Positions 17,195 to 25,752 of a DNA stretch of 64,000 bases are shown here, in pieces (the first letter of the stretch is position 1; each line of letters opens with the position of its first letter). Location of the stretch: positions 3,188,001 to 3,252,000 of the forward strand of contig NZ_CP068439.1 of the NCBI RefSeq assembly GCF_016757735.1. The letters are read 5' to 3'. The position numbers and the translations under genes were made by a program. The notes under the pieces are model-generated. The model made no database searches. It had not been told where the DNA came from and was given only the letters and a program-made list of their open reading frames with translations. The DNA is from Aequorivita iocasae (GTDB taxonomy: Bacteria; Bacteroidota; Bacteroidia; Flavobacteriales; Flavobacteriaceae).

Positions 17195-17896
17195 ATGGGT
17201 ATAAAACTACTTTATCTCTTCTTATTGGTTTCCTTCTCAGCACAATCACAGATTGGGCAAGAAAGCTATTTCTCCGAAGCGATTGGAAAAAACATAAGAA
17301 AATATACGAAAAATTCACAAATGGCCTATGCCGAACAGGATTTTGAACGTGCAGAGTTTTTATTTGATTCCCTTATAAATAATGTAATTAATGGAAGTTA
17401 TCTGGACAATTTTAAAGTTCGAAAACTTTCCGGCAGAAAGATTGAGCTTTATAAATTTGAGAAGCCAATTTTTTTGATGACGTATGCTTCTTGGTGTACC
17501 CCTGGGGTGGGTGAAATTCCAGCCTTGAACGAAATAGCTGAAAAACATTATAAAGACATTGACTTTGTGGTGCTTTTTTGGGACTCAAAAGAAAATGTTC
17601 GAAAATCTACCCGCGACTACTCCAAGAGGATCAATATAATTTACGTGGATGAAAAGGAAAATACCAATGACCACATTGTGGAAATAATGAAGCACAGTCT
17701 TGGCTTTCCCACTTCGTTTTTTATTGATGAAAATAAACGCATTGTAGATGTAAGGCGTGGCGTATTGCATCCATATAATGAAAAATATGAAATTTCATTT
17801 GAACTTAACTACAATTCGTTTTTAAATGGCATTTCGCTTCTGAAGAACTTAGGAGACGAAGAGAAAGAGCACTTCGCTTCAAAACAAAACCCATAA
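17195..17896 (+). CDS. TlpA/thioredoxin-like protein with a CxxG site
   Basis: 233 residues from the ATG at 17195 (an in-frame TTG sits 6 nt earlier; TACCTTTG at 17171-17178 leaves only a short leader). Signal peptide ends near SAQSQ. The C-terminal half is a thioredoxin fold with YASWCTPGVGEIPALN, the cis-Pro region GFPTSFFID, and a usual length. The active site reads Cys101-Thr-Pro-Gly104, so the resolving cysteine of the normal CxxC is missing. A monothiol, peroxiredoxin-like or non-redox role is therefore more likely than a disulfide exchanger. The stop lies inside a terminator stem. Confidence 0.82.
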   Translation: MGIKLLYLFLLVSFSAQSQIGQESYFSEAIGKNIRKYTKNSQMAYAEQDFERAEFLFDSLINNVINGSYLDNFKVRKLSGRKIELYKFEKPIFLMTYASWCTPGVGEIPALNEIAEKHYKDIDFVVLFWDSKENVRKSTRDYSKRINIIYVDEKENTNDHIVEIMKHSLGFPTSFFIDENKRIVDVRRGVLHPYNEKYEISFELNYNSFLNGISLLKNLGDEEKEHFASKQNP

Positions 17897-17919
17897 AAGA
17901 ATAAAACTTTTATGGGTTT
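17887..17919. terminator. Bidirectional terminator overlapping a stop codon
   Basis: Arms aaacccataaaag (17887-17899) and cttttatgggttt (17907-17919) pair perfectly over 13 bp. The left arm includes the taa stop of the thioredoxin-like gene; the right side serves the convergent transglycosylase gene. Confidence 0.8.
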
Positions 17920-17942
17920 CGATTATTGCAATAAAATACTGT

Positions 17943-18863
17943 TTATTGATAATATCCTTTCTCTGGAATTTCGATAAAATATTCCTTCCCCGAAGCATTT
18001 TTCAAATAAGTGTCCCTAAGCCATGGATTGTGAAGTTTTAAAATTTTATAATTTATTCCGTAAGGCTTTACCCATTCAGACCAATCCTCTACCGGCGTAT
18101 CTACTTTTACGGTGTAGGTTGGGATATTTGTGTACAAATCCTTTTCCCTAAAGTTGAAACCATATTTTTGGGGGTTGCTCATGATTTCTTTCAAGGCCAA
18201 AATCCTAAAAACGTATCTACTAGTTTCGGTATTCAACAATAAGTCGTAATAGCTTGTTTCTTTCTGTCGGTCGATCTGCTTATTCATACCACCAACACCT
18301 GCATTATATGAAGCTGCGGCCATAGTCCAACTTCCAAATTTCTCTTTTGATTTTTTTAAATATTCAGCTGCTACCATCGTGGCTTTTTCTAGGTTGTAGC
18401 GTTCATCCACATAATCATTGATTTCTAGGCCATACTCCAATCCAGTTCCTTTCATAAAATGCCAAATTCCTGAAGCTCCAGCTGGAGAACTTTGGTATTC
18501 CAAACCGCTTTCTGCTACCGCAAGGTATTTGAAATCGTCCGGCAGTCCGTATTTTTTCAATAACGGTTCTATCTGTGGGAAATATTTATGGGCGCGCTTA
18601 AATAGCAGCAATCCATTAGATTGCCAATATGTATTTACCAATAATTCCCTATCAAAACGCTCCCGAATATCGGGATTATTAAGCGGTACCGGTTCACCTG
18701 CGAAATCTAGCTTTTCGGGAATTGGCAACGCATATACATTGTAATCATTAACTAATTTCTTTTCAAGATTTGCATCTGTGGGGGTATCCTGCACTGCATG
18801 AATGCTAAGGGCACTAACCACAACAATCATTACTCCCAACCCTATCTTACCTATCATTTTCAT
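17943..18863 (-). CDS. Lytic transglycosylase (SLT domain)
   Basis: 306 residues with an N-terminal signal or anchor (about 4-22). The Slt-type lysozyme-like domain holds the catalytic Glu118 in AVAESGLEYQSSPAGASGIW and the downstream MAAASYNAGVGGM motif. Cleaves peptidoglycan glycan strands to 1,6-anhydro ends in the periplasm. The C-terminal ~80 residues (YTVKVDTPVEDWSEWVKPYG) look like a wall-binding or LysM-adjacent segment but lack a clear LysM. Similar to the MltD/MltE group. Monocistronic between a terminator and its own upstream gap. Confidence 0.88.
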   Translation of the reverse strand: MKMIGKIGLGVMIVVVSALSIHAVQDTPTDANLEKKLVNDYNVYALPIPEKLDFAGEPVPLNNPDIRERFDRELLVNTYWQSNGLLLFKRAHKYFPQIEPLLKKYGLPDDFKYLAVAESGLEYQSSPAGASGIWHFMKGTGLEYGLEINDYVDERYNLEKATMVAAEYLKKSKEKFGSWTMAAASYNAGVGGMNKQIDRQKETSYYDLLLNTETSRYVFRILALKEIMSNPQKYGFNFREKDLYTNIPTYTVKVDTPVEDWSEWVKPYGINYKILKLHNPWLRDTYLKNASGKEYFIEIPEKGYYQ

Positions 18864-18930
18864 AAAATCATATTTTCAATAAAGATACTTAATTCATCAA
18901 TTTTTTTATTGATCAAAGAATAGATTATTT

Positions 18931-19584
18931 TTAAAAAATTTCCAAAAGCTTATGCGAAATTTCCCTTCCTTTATTTAAAATCATTATATGCGTTCCACCT
19001 TTTATAACCTCACACCCATCAATATATTTTATGGGAAACACCATATCCTTATCGCCATGGATGTGGATCACATTTTTTAATTTATCTTTTCTTTCCCAAG
19101 TTATCATTTTTTCGAGCGCCCAATCCAGATATTGCTTATTGCGAACGTGCAAATATTCCTGATAGAGAGACAAGCGCTTTTTGGTTTTGGGACCAATGGA
19201 ATATTTGGTCAAATCGTCTGCACTTAAAACCAAACTTGTGGGGATTAATTTATAAGCCTTTGTAAAACTTGCGAGCTTCATACGTCGAGGCAGTTCATTT
19301 TTCGATTTTACACTGGAAATAATTATAAGTTTTCTCAACTTTAAAAACTGGTTCATTTCCTGTACCACCACGCCACCAAATGAAACCCCTATCAAGACCG
19401 CATCTTTCTCCTTTATTCGGCGCGCCATTCTTTTGGCATATGCTTCCAAACTTTCACTTTTCTCTGGAATCAACCATTCCAGAATGTGGACTTCATAGCT
19501 CTCAGGAAAGTTAATATTCCGAAAAATTTCACTTCCAGCCGCCATACCTGGAACAAAGTAAACATGTGTTTTTATAGAATTCAT
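18931..19584 (-). CDS. Alpha/beta hydrolase
   Basis: 217-residue cytosolic hydrolase. The oxyanion/N-terminal strand (VYFVPGMAAGSEIF) and the nucleophile elbow GVSFGGVV with Ser68 are clear. The acid and base lie in HGDKDMVFP and GGTHIMI. Substrate unknown: the small size, with no long lid, suggests an esterase or thioesterase of the YheT/BioH-like type. It is a single gene with its own promoter about 60 nt upstream. Confidence 0.82.
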   Translation of the reverse strand: MNSIKTHVYFVPGMAAGSEIFRNINFPESYEVHILEWLIPEKSESLEAYAKRMARRIKEKDAVLIGVSFGGVVVQEMNQFLKLRKLIIISSVKSKNELPRRMKLASFTKAYKLIPTSLVLSADDLTKYSIGPKTKKRLSLYQEYLHVRNKQYLDWALEKMITWERKDKLKNVIHIHGDKDMVFPIKYIDGCEVIKGGTHIMILNKGREISHKLLEIF

Positions 19585-19624
19585 AAGTCTTTTGTGAAGA
19601 AAATGGCAAAGCCCAAAGATTATT

Positions 19625-19673
19625 CGTAAATTTACGGGTACAAAGATAGAATTATAAAACTGTTTCTTTACAA
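19625..19673 (-). promoter_or_regulatory. Hydrolase-gene promoter with palindrome at the start site
   Basis: Minus strand TTG (complement of 19671-19673), 22-nt spacer, TATCTTTG (complement of 19641-19648). The perfect 12-bp palindrome cgtaaatttacg at 19625-19636 covers the predicted start site and could be an operator. Confidence 0.5.
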
Positions 19674-19829
19674 CTGAATAATTTCAGTCATAATTTGCTT
19701 TGAAAACAAACCAAATATCAAAAAGTAGCGTATATAATAACACTTTAAGTTACCCTATTCCGTATCTTGAAAATGAACATTCCATATCACTGCATTCTAA
19801 ATATCCCTTTTAAATTAAAATAACTCCCA

Positions 19830-20129
19830 ATGATTGAAGATGTAGAAATTACCGACAACGAATTTTTGAGACAGTTCGAGCTCGAAATTGGCGACAATAT
19901 GGCCCGCATTGAATATGCGCTGCAGGACCGAAAAATTTTCCTAACAAAATATGAAATGCCCGAAGATCTCGAAGAGCAGGGCTTTAGGGAGATATTCATA
20001 AAAGCTGTTTTTGAGGAAGTGAAAAACCGAGGTATAAGCTTGGTTCCCACCAGTCCCGAGATTGCAGGGTTTATGCGAAAAAATCGCAGAAAGTACAAAG
20101 ATCTGCTACCTGTGGGAATTAATATTTAA
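19830..20129 (+). CDS. YjdJ-type small GNAT N-acetyltransferase
   Basis: 99 residues matching the short GNAT family COG2388: beta strands MARIEYALQDRKIFLTKYEMP, the acetyl-CoA segment EEQGFREIFIKAVFEEVKNRG, and the end motif LVPTSPEIAGFMRKNRRKYKDLL. The family folds as a minimal acetyltransferase; no substrate is established. In E. coli the homologue sits beside yjdI, whose homologue here is 16 kb away. The stop codon overlaps that of convergent mtaB in a TTAA palindrome. Confidence 0.8.
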   Translation: MIEDVEITDNEFLRQFELEIGDNMARIEYALQDRKIFLTKYEMPEDLEEQGFREIFIKAVFEEVKNRGISLVPTSPEIAGFMRKNRRKYKDLLPVGINI

Positions 20130-21457
20130 GCCAAAACTGTTTCAGCAACCTTAAACCGTACCAAGCCATCTTCATCAATTTCAGTAAGTGTAATTTGCTC
20201 TAAAGTATTTACCAATTCCGGATTCCACGGAGCTTTTACCTTTACGTAATTTTCGGTAAAACCGTGAATATACCCTTCTTTGTTTTCTCCCTCAAAAAGA
20301 ACTGTTCGGGTTGTGCCAAGCTGACTTTCATAAAAAGCCCTCCTCTTTTTTGCCGAAAGGCCTCGAAGCATTTTGCTGCGCTTATTTCTCACTTTCATTG
20401 GCACTACGCCTTCCATCTCAGCGGCTGGCGTATTATCTCTTTCAGAGTATGTGAAAACGTGTAAGTATGAAACATTAAGTTCGTTTAAAAAATGATACGT
20501 TTCCAAAAACCGTTCATCCGTTTCACCCGGAAAACCAACAATTACATCAACGCCAATGCAAGCGTGTGGCATCACTTCCCTAATTTTTGAAACTCTTTCC
20601 GTATAAAGTTCCCGCATGTAGCGACGGCGCATCAATTTTAAAATTTCGTTGCTTCCACTCTGTAATGGAATGTGAAAATGTGGCACAAAGGTTCGTGATT
20701 TTGAGACAAAATCTATTGTTTCGTTTTTTAACAAATTCGGTTCAATTGAAGAAATGCGAAGCCTTTCAATGCCTTCTACCTCATCCAAGGCTTTTACCAA
20801 TTCCAGAAAAGTGTGCTCATGTTTTTTATTTCCGAACTCTCCTTTTCCGTAATCGCCAATATTTACGCCAGTTAAAACAATTTCCTTTATCCCTTGTTTT
20901 GAAATTTCAAACGCATTTTTCAAAACGTTTTCCAACGTATCGCTTCGCGAAATACCTCGCGCCAATGGAATAGTGCAATACGTACATTTATAATCGCACC
21001 CGTCCTGCACCTTTAAGAATGCACGGGTTCTATCACCAATGGAGTAAGACCCTACATAAAAATCAGCCTCTTCTATTTCGCAGGAATGCACTTCGCCAAA
21101 ATCATTTTTGGAAAGGTCATTTAAATAATCAGTTATTTTGAATTTTTCAGTAGCTCCAAGTACCAAATCTACCCCATCCACATCTGCCAATTCGTGTGGC
21201 TTCAGTTGGGCATAACAGCCAACGGCTGCAACAAAAGCTTCGGGATTTACTTTCTGTGCTTGCTTTACGATAGTTTTAAATCGCTTATCGGCATTTTCGG
21301 TAACGCTACAGGTATTTATTACATAAATGTCGGCCTTTTCAGAAAAATCAACACGGTCAAATCCCTCACCCTCAAAACTCCGTGCAATGGTAGAAGTTTC
21401 ACTGAAGTTGAGTTTACAGCCTAAAGTGTAAAATGCGACTTTTTTTGATGCGTTCAT
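20126..21457 (-). CDS. mtaB: tRNA t6A37 methylthiotransferase
   Basis: 443 residues. Adds a methylthio group to t6A37 of tRNAs reading ANN codons. Three parts: an N-terminal MTTase domain with cluster cysteines in LGCKLNFSE, NTCSVTENAD and VGCYAQLKP; a radical SAM domain with CxxxCxxC in GCDYKCTYCTI; and a C-terminal TRAM RNA-binding domain. The ATG at 21457 is chosen because the minus-strand -7 box TATTTTTG (complement of 21484-21491) would place transcription start downstream of the farther in-frame ATG at 21484. The stop overlaps the convergent GNAT gene by 4 nt. Confidence 0.92.
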   Translation of the reverse strand: MNASKKVAFYTLGCKLNFSETSTIARSFEGEGFDRVDFSEKADIYVINTCSVTENADKRFKTIVKQAQKVNPEAFVAAVGCYAQLKPHELADVDGVDLVLGATEKFKITDYLNDLSKNDFGEVHSCEIEEADFYVGSYSIGDRTRAFLKVQDGCDYKCTYCTIPLARGISRSDTLENVLKNAFEISKQGIKEIVLTGVNIGDYGKGEFGNKKHEHTFLELVKALDEVEGIERLRISSIEPNLLKNETIDFVSKSRTFVPHFHIPLQSGSNEILKLMRRRYMRELYTERVSKIREVMPHACIGVDVIVGFPGETDERFLETYHFLNELNVSYLHVFTYSERDNTPAAEMEGVVPMKVRNKRSKMLRGLSAKKRRAFYESQLGTTRTVLFEGENKEGYIHGFTENYVKVKAPWNPELVNTLEQITLTEIDEDGLVRFKVAETVLA

Positions 21458-21462
21458 TATTG

Positions 21463-21491
21463 TATTTTTGGCAAATGAGGGCACAAAAATA
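21463..21491. promoter_or_regulatory. Back-to-back -7 boxes for mtaB and the peptide-binding lipoprotein gene
   Basis: TATTTTTG on the plus strand (21463-21470) and on the minus strand (complement of 21484-21491) face each other 13 nt apart. The two transcripts would start within a few bases of one another and overlap. Neither has a TTG at ideal -33 spacing (15 nt on the plus side). Confidence 0.45.
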
Positions 21492-21524
21492 CAAACTTAA
21501 ATCGGTTCCCGAAAAAACTTGATA

Positions 21525-23159
21525 ATGCCTTTGAAAAATCTAATCTTAAGAATTTCAACATATTTCGTACTCTTCTTTTTACTTTCCTGTGGAAATAATA
21601 AAGAAACCGAAAATGACCACCTTGTTTTCCGCTACAACGAACACGGAAACATCCCCACGCTCGATCCTGCTTTTGCAAGAAATCCGCAGGCCATTTGGCC
21701 GGATAACCAACTTTACAATGGTTTGGTGCAATTAGATGACTCTTTAAATATAATTCAGGACATTGCAAAAAGTTGGTCTGTCAATGATTCTACAAACACC
21801 TATACTTTTAATCTTCGGAATGATGTATATTTTCATCAAAATATAGCGTTCGCCCAAAAAGGACTTCACAGTCCACCCCGATATACACGAAAGGTTGATG
21901 CGTCAGATTTTGTGTATAGCTTTAACCGTTTGACCGATGAAAAAGTTGCCTCTTCCGGAAGTTGGGTAATGAATTATGTTGAAAAATATTGGGCTGAAAA
22001 CGATTCCACTTTTGTAATTCAACTGAAACAGCCCTTTCCTGCATTTTTAGGATTGCTTACTATGAGGTATTGTTCCGTTGTACCAAAGGAGGCTGTGGAA
22101 TTTTATGGTAATGAATTCCGAAGTAATCCTGTGGGCACAGGGCCGTTTCAGTTTAAAATGTGGGAAGAAAACGTGAAACTCGTTTTCAGAAAAAATCCAC
22201 TTTATTTTGAAAGGGATGAAAATGGAAACAAACTTCCTTATTTGGATGCCGTTTCAATTACTTTTTTACCCGATAAACAGAGTGAGTTTCTTCAATTTGC
22301 ACAGGGAAAGCTTGATTTTATTTCAGGTTTGGACGGTAGTTACAAAGATGAACTTTTAACCACTCACGGAAAACTGCAACCAAAGTATGAAGACTTGGCG
22401 TATATGATTACGGGACCGTATTTAAATACGGAATACCTCGGTTTTTTTCTCGGTACAAATACTCCGGAAATACAGAGCAAAACATTGCGGCAGGCAATAA
22501 ATTATGGTTTTGACCGTGAAAAAATGGTTACCTACCTCCGCAACGGCATGGGCATTCCAGCCACTCACGGCTTCATTCCAAAAGGTTTGCCGGGTTATGC
22601 AGCGATTGACGGTTACACCTATCAGCCTGAAAAAGCAAAACAATTAATTGAAAAATACAAAGCTGAAACTGGCGATCAAAATCCAGAGATAACCATCGGC
22701 ACAAACAGTCAGTATTTGGATTTGTGCGAATATGTGCAGCGTGAACTCGAAAAACTCGGGATTGCCGTGACAATAGATGTAATGCCGCCTTCCACGCTTC
22801 GGCAGATGAAAAGTAGCGGAGAACTTGATATTTTTCGCGCTAGCTGGATTGCCGATTATCCAGATGCCGAAAATTATTTATCGTTATTTTACAGTCCCAA
22901 CTTTGCACCAGATGGGCCAAACTATATGCACTTTCGTAATACTACTTTTGACAGCATTTATGAAAAGGCGCTTTCAATTTCAGAAATTGAGGAACGAAAA
23001 CTTCTTTATACTAAAATGGATTCCATTATTGTTGAAGAAGCGCCGGTAGTGCCTTTGTTCTACGATATGGCCGTGCGTTTTGTAAATAAAAAGGTTTCGG
23101 GTCTCGGGATCAACCCGCAGAATTTTTTAGTTTTGAAACACGTAAAAAAGTCGAAATAA
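21525..23159 (+). CDS. Peptide-type ABC transporter substrate-binding lipoprotein
   Basis: 544 residues from the ATG at 21525 (an in-frame TTG is 6 nt upstream). Lipobox LLSC near residue 20, then the SBP_bac_5 fold of DppA/OppA: GNIPTLDPAFARNPQAIW at the mature N terminus, FNLRNDVYFHQN, the family block SNPVGTGPFQFKMWEENVKLVFRKNP, and C-terminal EAPVVPLFYDMAVRFVNKKV. It binds peptides or similar compounds for uptake. No permease or ATPase genes are adjacent, so its transporter is encoded elsewhere. Confidence 0.87.
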   Translation: MPLKNLILRISTYFVLFFLLSCGNNKETENDHLVFRYNEHGNIPTLDPAFARNPQAIWPDNQLYNGLVQLDDSLNIIQDIAKSWSVNDSTNTYTFNLRNDVYFHQNIAFAQKGLHSPPRYTRKVDASDFVYSFNRLTDEKVASSGSWVMNYVEKYWAENDSTFVIQLKQPFPAFLGLLTMRYCSVVPKEAVEFYGNEFRSNPVGTGPFQFKMWEENVKLVFRKNPLYFERDENGNKLPYLDAVSITFLPDKQSEFLQFAQGKLDFISGLDGSYKDELLTTHGKLQPKYEDLAYMITGPYLNTEYLGFFLGTNTPEIQSKTLRQAINYGFDREKMVTYLRNGMGIPATHGFIPKGLPGYAAIDGYTYQPEKAKQLIEKYKAETGDQNPEITIGTNSQYLDLCEYVQRELEKLGIAVTIDVMPPSTLRQMKSSGELDIFRASWIADYPDAENYLSLFYSPNFAPDGPNYMHFRNTTFDSIYEKALSISEIEERKLLYTKMDSIIVEEAPVVPLFYDMAVRFVNKKVSGLGINPQNFLVLKHVKKSK

Positions 23160-23222
23160 TTTGTAAATTACAGTTTAAACTTCAAAAAAGTAAAAAATGG
23201 ATTTGGAGGTTCTGCTCTGGCA

Positions 23223-23477
23223 ATGGCACAAACGCTTCGCAATAATGCAAAGCAACTTGTAAAACGTGATAAATACTTTGAAAAGGACATCACACCTTCA
23301 AATAGTAGCTATGGAAAAATCATCGATTACAAAAAAATGTCCCCCGAACAATTTGAGGCATTCAAACAAAAACTGCGTCAAAAAGAAGTAGAGCGACAAA
23401 AACGGCTAACCATTGTCTGTGGAAGCGTTATGGTAGTGATTGTTGCAGCCCTGGTTTATCTTTTATTTTTTTATTAA
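23223..23477 (+). CDS. Small tail-anchored membrane protein, unknown
   Basis: 84 residues: a charged cytosolic N-terminal part (MSPEQFEAFKQKLRQKEVERQKR looks helical) and one C-terminal membrane helix (about 62-82). No family recognised. A ggaggt at about 23206 lies upstream of the ATG. It follows the peptide-binding lipoprotein gene by 63 nt. The stop shares a TTAA palindrome with the convergent GlmU-like gene. Confidence 0.65.
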   Translation: MAQTLRNNAKQLVKRDKYFEKDITPSNSSYGKIIDYKKMSPEQFEAFKQKLRQKEVERQKRLTIVCGSVMVVIVAALVYLLFFY

Positions 23478-24649
23478 GCCTTTCGCCACTTAGCGGTTTC
23501 CTCAAAAACATGTTCCAAAATCTTGGCGTCCACTTCTGAAAATTCAATATTTCTTCGACCCATCACTACTTTTGCCACTTCAAAAGCCTTGTCGGTTTTA
23601 TAAGTTGTAAAACCCCCGCTTCCGCCCCAACTGAAGCTGGGAACAAAATTTCGTGGAAAACCGCTTCCGAAGATATTTGCGCTAACGCCAACCACAGTTC
23701 CAGTATTAAACATGGTATTGATGCCACATTTGCTGTGGTCGCCCATCATCAGCCCGCAGAACTGTAATCCGGTTCTTGCAAAACCTTCAGTTTCGTAATC
23801 CCAGAGCCGCACTTCGGCGTAATTGTTTTTTAGGTTGGAATTGTTGGTATCTGCCCCCAAATTGCACCATTCGCCCAACACTGAATTTCCCAAAAATCCA
23901 TCGTGGCCTTTGTTTGAATATCCAAAAATCACACAATTGTTCACTTCACCTCCTACTTTACTATGTGGCCCAATAGTAGTATTGCTATAAATTTTTGCGC
24001 CCATTTTTAAAGTTGAATGTTCACAAAGTGCAAAAGGCCCACGAACAGCACACGCCTCCATAATTTCGGCATCTTTGCCAATATATATAGGGCCATCGGA
24101 AGCATTTAATGAACAAAGTGGTAATTTGGCCCCTTCTTCAATAAAAATATTCTCAGGATTGCTCGTCCAAACAGCTTCGGGAATGGGTTGCGATTCACGG
24201 CCTTTGGTAAGCATTTCAAAATCGCGTTTTATCGCTTCGCCATTTTTTGAAAAAATATCCCAAGCGTGTTCTATTCTTAATACATCATCGTGCGCATATT
24301 GGATTATATCAAAAGTTTCAAAATCTACTTCCTGTCCTTCCGAAGTAAAAAAAGCAATAGGTTCATCATCAAAAAAAACGGCTTGGTTTTCCGTCAAACC
24401 TTTTATGATATTCACCAAATTCTCCGAAGGCAAAAAGGAAGCATTTATAAATATGTTCTTATCAAGTTCTAAAAACGGATATTTTTCGGAAAGATAATCT
24501 TCTGTAACCGTAGTTGTAGTAAAGCCCAGCAGATGCTCCCATTTTTCGCGAATGGTTAAAATACCTATTCGAATATCAGCCACGGGGCGGGTAAATGTGA
24601 AAGGTAAAAGCTGGTTGCGGACGTTACCGTCGAAGAGAATATAATTCAT
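23474..24649 (-). CDS. GlmU-like putative sugar nucleotidyltransferase
   Basis: 391 residues from the Met in MNYILFDGNVRNQLLPFTFTRP; the upstream in-frame ATG at 24676 adds nine residues without conserved character. N-terminal half: nucleotidyltransferase-like, typical of Bacteroidota GlmU-family proteins. C-terminal half (about 200-370): left-handed beta-helix hexapeptide repeats (IGKDAEIMEACAVRGPFALCE, GEWCNLGADTNNSNLKNNY). The classic GlmU start LAAGxGTRM is missing, so uridylyl transfer is uncertain. Probably acts in activated-sugar metabolism for the envelope. Lies downstream of rpmE2, separated by a terminator. Confidence 0.78.
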   Translation of the reverse strand: MNYILFDGNVRNQLLPFTFTRPVADIRIGILTIREKWEHLLGFTTTTVTEDYLSEKYPFLELDKNIFINASFLPSENLVNIIKGLTENQAVFFDDEPIAFFTSEGQEVDFETFDIIQYAHDDVLRIEHAWDIFSKNGEAIKRDFEMLTKGRESQPIPEAVWTSNPENIFIEEGAKLPLCSLNASDGPIYIGKDAEIMEACAVRGPFALCEHSTLKMGAKIYSNTTIGPHSKVGGEVNNCVIFGYSNKGHDGFLGNSVLGEWCNLGADTNNSNLKNNYAEVRLWDYETEGFARTGLQFCGLMMGDHSKCGINTMFNTGTVVGVSANIFGSGFPRNFVPSFSWGGSGGFTTYKTDKAFEVAKVVMGRRNIEFSEVDAKILEHVFEETAKWRKA

Positions 24650-24683
24650 TTTTAAGACTTCTAAATTTAAATTCAAAGCTAAT

Positions 24684-24716
24684 AAAAAAAGCCCTCGATT
24701 TCTCGAAGGCTTTTAT
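24684..24716 (-). terminator. rpmE2 terminator
   Basis: Stem gccctcga / tcgaaggc (24691-24698 and 24702-24709, one mismatch) extended by an A-run pairing with T. On the minus strand it ends in a T tract, 24 nt after the rpmE2 stop and ahead of the GlmU-like gene. Confidence 0.75.
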
Positions 24717-24738
24717 ATGTTTTACTAAAAAGTGAAGA

Positions 24739-25020
24739 CTACTCTTCAGCCTTAGCTTCTTTTGCTGCAGGTTTTTTAAACTTGTCGTATTTGTTCTTGA
24801 ATTTGTCAATACGTCCAGCAGTATCAATAAGTTTTGCTTTTCCAGTATAGAAAGGGTGTGAAGAACGTGAAATTTCCATCTTAACCAAAGGATACTCAAC
24901 ACCATCAACCTCGATAGTTTCTCTTGTATCTGCAGTTGATTTAGTAAGGAAAACATCTTCGTTGCTCATATCCTTAAAAGCAACTATTCTATAATTTTCT
25001 GGGTGGATACCTTTTTTCAT
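24739..25020 (-). CDS. rpmE2: Ribosomal protein bL31 type B
   Basis: 93 residues beginning [20 protein letters not shown] with the type B core [26 protein letters not shown]. The zinc-ribbon cysteines of type A L31 are absent, so this form works without zinc. The C-terminal Lys/Ala/Glu tail ([12 protein letters not shown]) is common in Flavobacteriia. Transcribed alone, ended by the hairpin just downstream. Confidence 0.95.
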   Translation of the reverse strand: MKKGIHPENYRIVAFKDMSNEDVFLTKSTADTRETIEVDGVEYPLVKMEISRSSHPFYTGKAKLIDTAGRIDKFKNKYDKFKKPAAKEAKAEE

Positions 25021-25162
25021 CTCTCTAATATTATAATTTAAAATGCGCTCTTCCGACCTTTCGGAATTGAGTTTGCAAATTTAAGTATTAATTGGAAACT
25101 AGCAACAAAAATATCCACTTTTTTAATTCGTTACTAAATCGCCTGCAAATGTAACGTTTTGC

Positions 25163-25170
25163 TATCTTTG
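25163..25170 (+). promoter_or_regulatory. Candidate -7 box upstream of the DUF4199 gene
   Basis: TATCTTTG lies 36 nt before the ATG at 25207. No well-spaced TTG is present upstream, so this is a partial promoter match. Confidence 0.45.
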
Positions 25171-25206
25171 TTTACTAACCAACCGAACCAAAAAAACATT
25201 TAAAAA

Positions 25207-25749
25207 ATGGAAACGCAACCTATTTCAATTAAAAAAACTGCAGCCAATTACGGCCTTATTTTAGGTGCAGTGCTTGCACTTATGACCACGCTTATGTATG
25301 TTCTAAACCCAGACCTCTTTACAAAATGGTGGGTGGGTATTATTAGTTTTTTGATAATTATCGTTACGGGAATTGTTTCAGTTGCCAAAGCAAAGGGATT
25401 ATTGGGAGGAATAATGAATTTTAAACAAGCCTTTACAGTGTATTTTATTACTGTTGCAATCGGGCTGTTGATAAGTACTGTCGTTGGAATTTTAATATTC
25501 AACATCATCGATCCGGAATTAGCTGCTTTTTTACAGGAAAAAACTTTGGAAATGACCGCTGAATTCTTACAAAAACTAGGCACTCCTCAAGCTGAAATAG
25601 ACAAGCAAATGGAAAAAATGGCTGAACAGGATAACTTTGCGATTGGCACACAGCTCAAAAATTACGTATTTAGCCTTGCGTTTATGAGTGTTATCGGTTT
25701 ACTCGTTGCGCTTATTTTCAAAACAAAAAATCCAAATCCGTTAAACTAA
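25207..25749 (+). CDS. DUF4199 membrane protein
   Basis: 180 residues with four predicted membrane segments (about 13-33, 40-58, 77-98, 152-172) and a charged periplasmic or cytosolic loop between the third and fourth (EMTAEFLQKLGTPQAEIDKQMEKMAEQ). Pattern of the Bacteroidota family DUF4199, function unknown. It stands just ahead (3 nt) of the GT2 gene. In many Bacteroidota it keeps this place next to a dolichyl-phosphate-mannose synthase-like GT2, so a role in envelope glycolipid handling is plausible. Confidence 0.85.
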   Translation: METQPISIKKTAANYGLILGAVLALMTTLMYVLNPDLFTKWWVGIISFLIIIVTGIVSVAKAKGLLGGIMNFKQAFTVYFITVAIGLLISTVVGILIFNIIDPELAAFLQEKTLEMTAEFLQKLGTPQAEIDKQMEKMAEQDNFAIGTQLKNYVFSLAFMSVIGLLVALIFKTKNPNPLN

Positions 25750-25752
25750 TTA

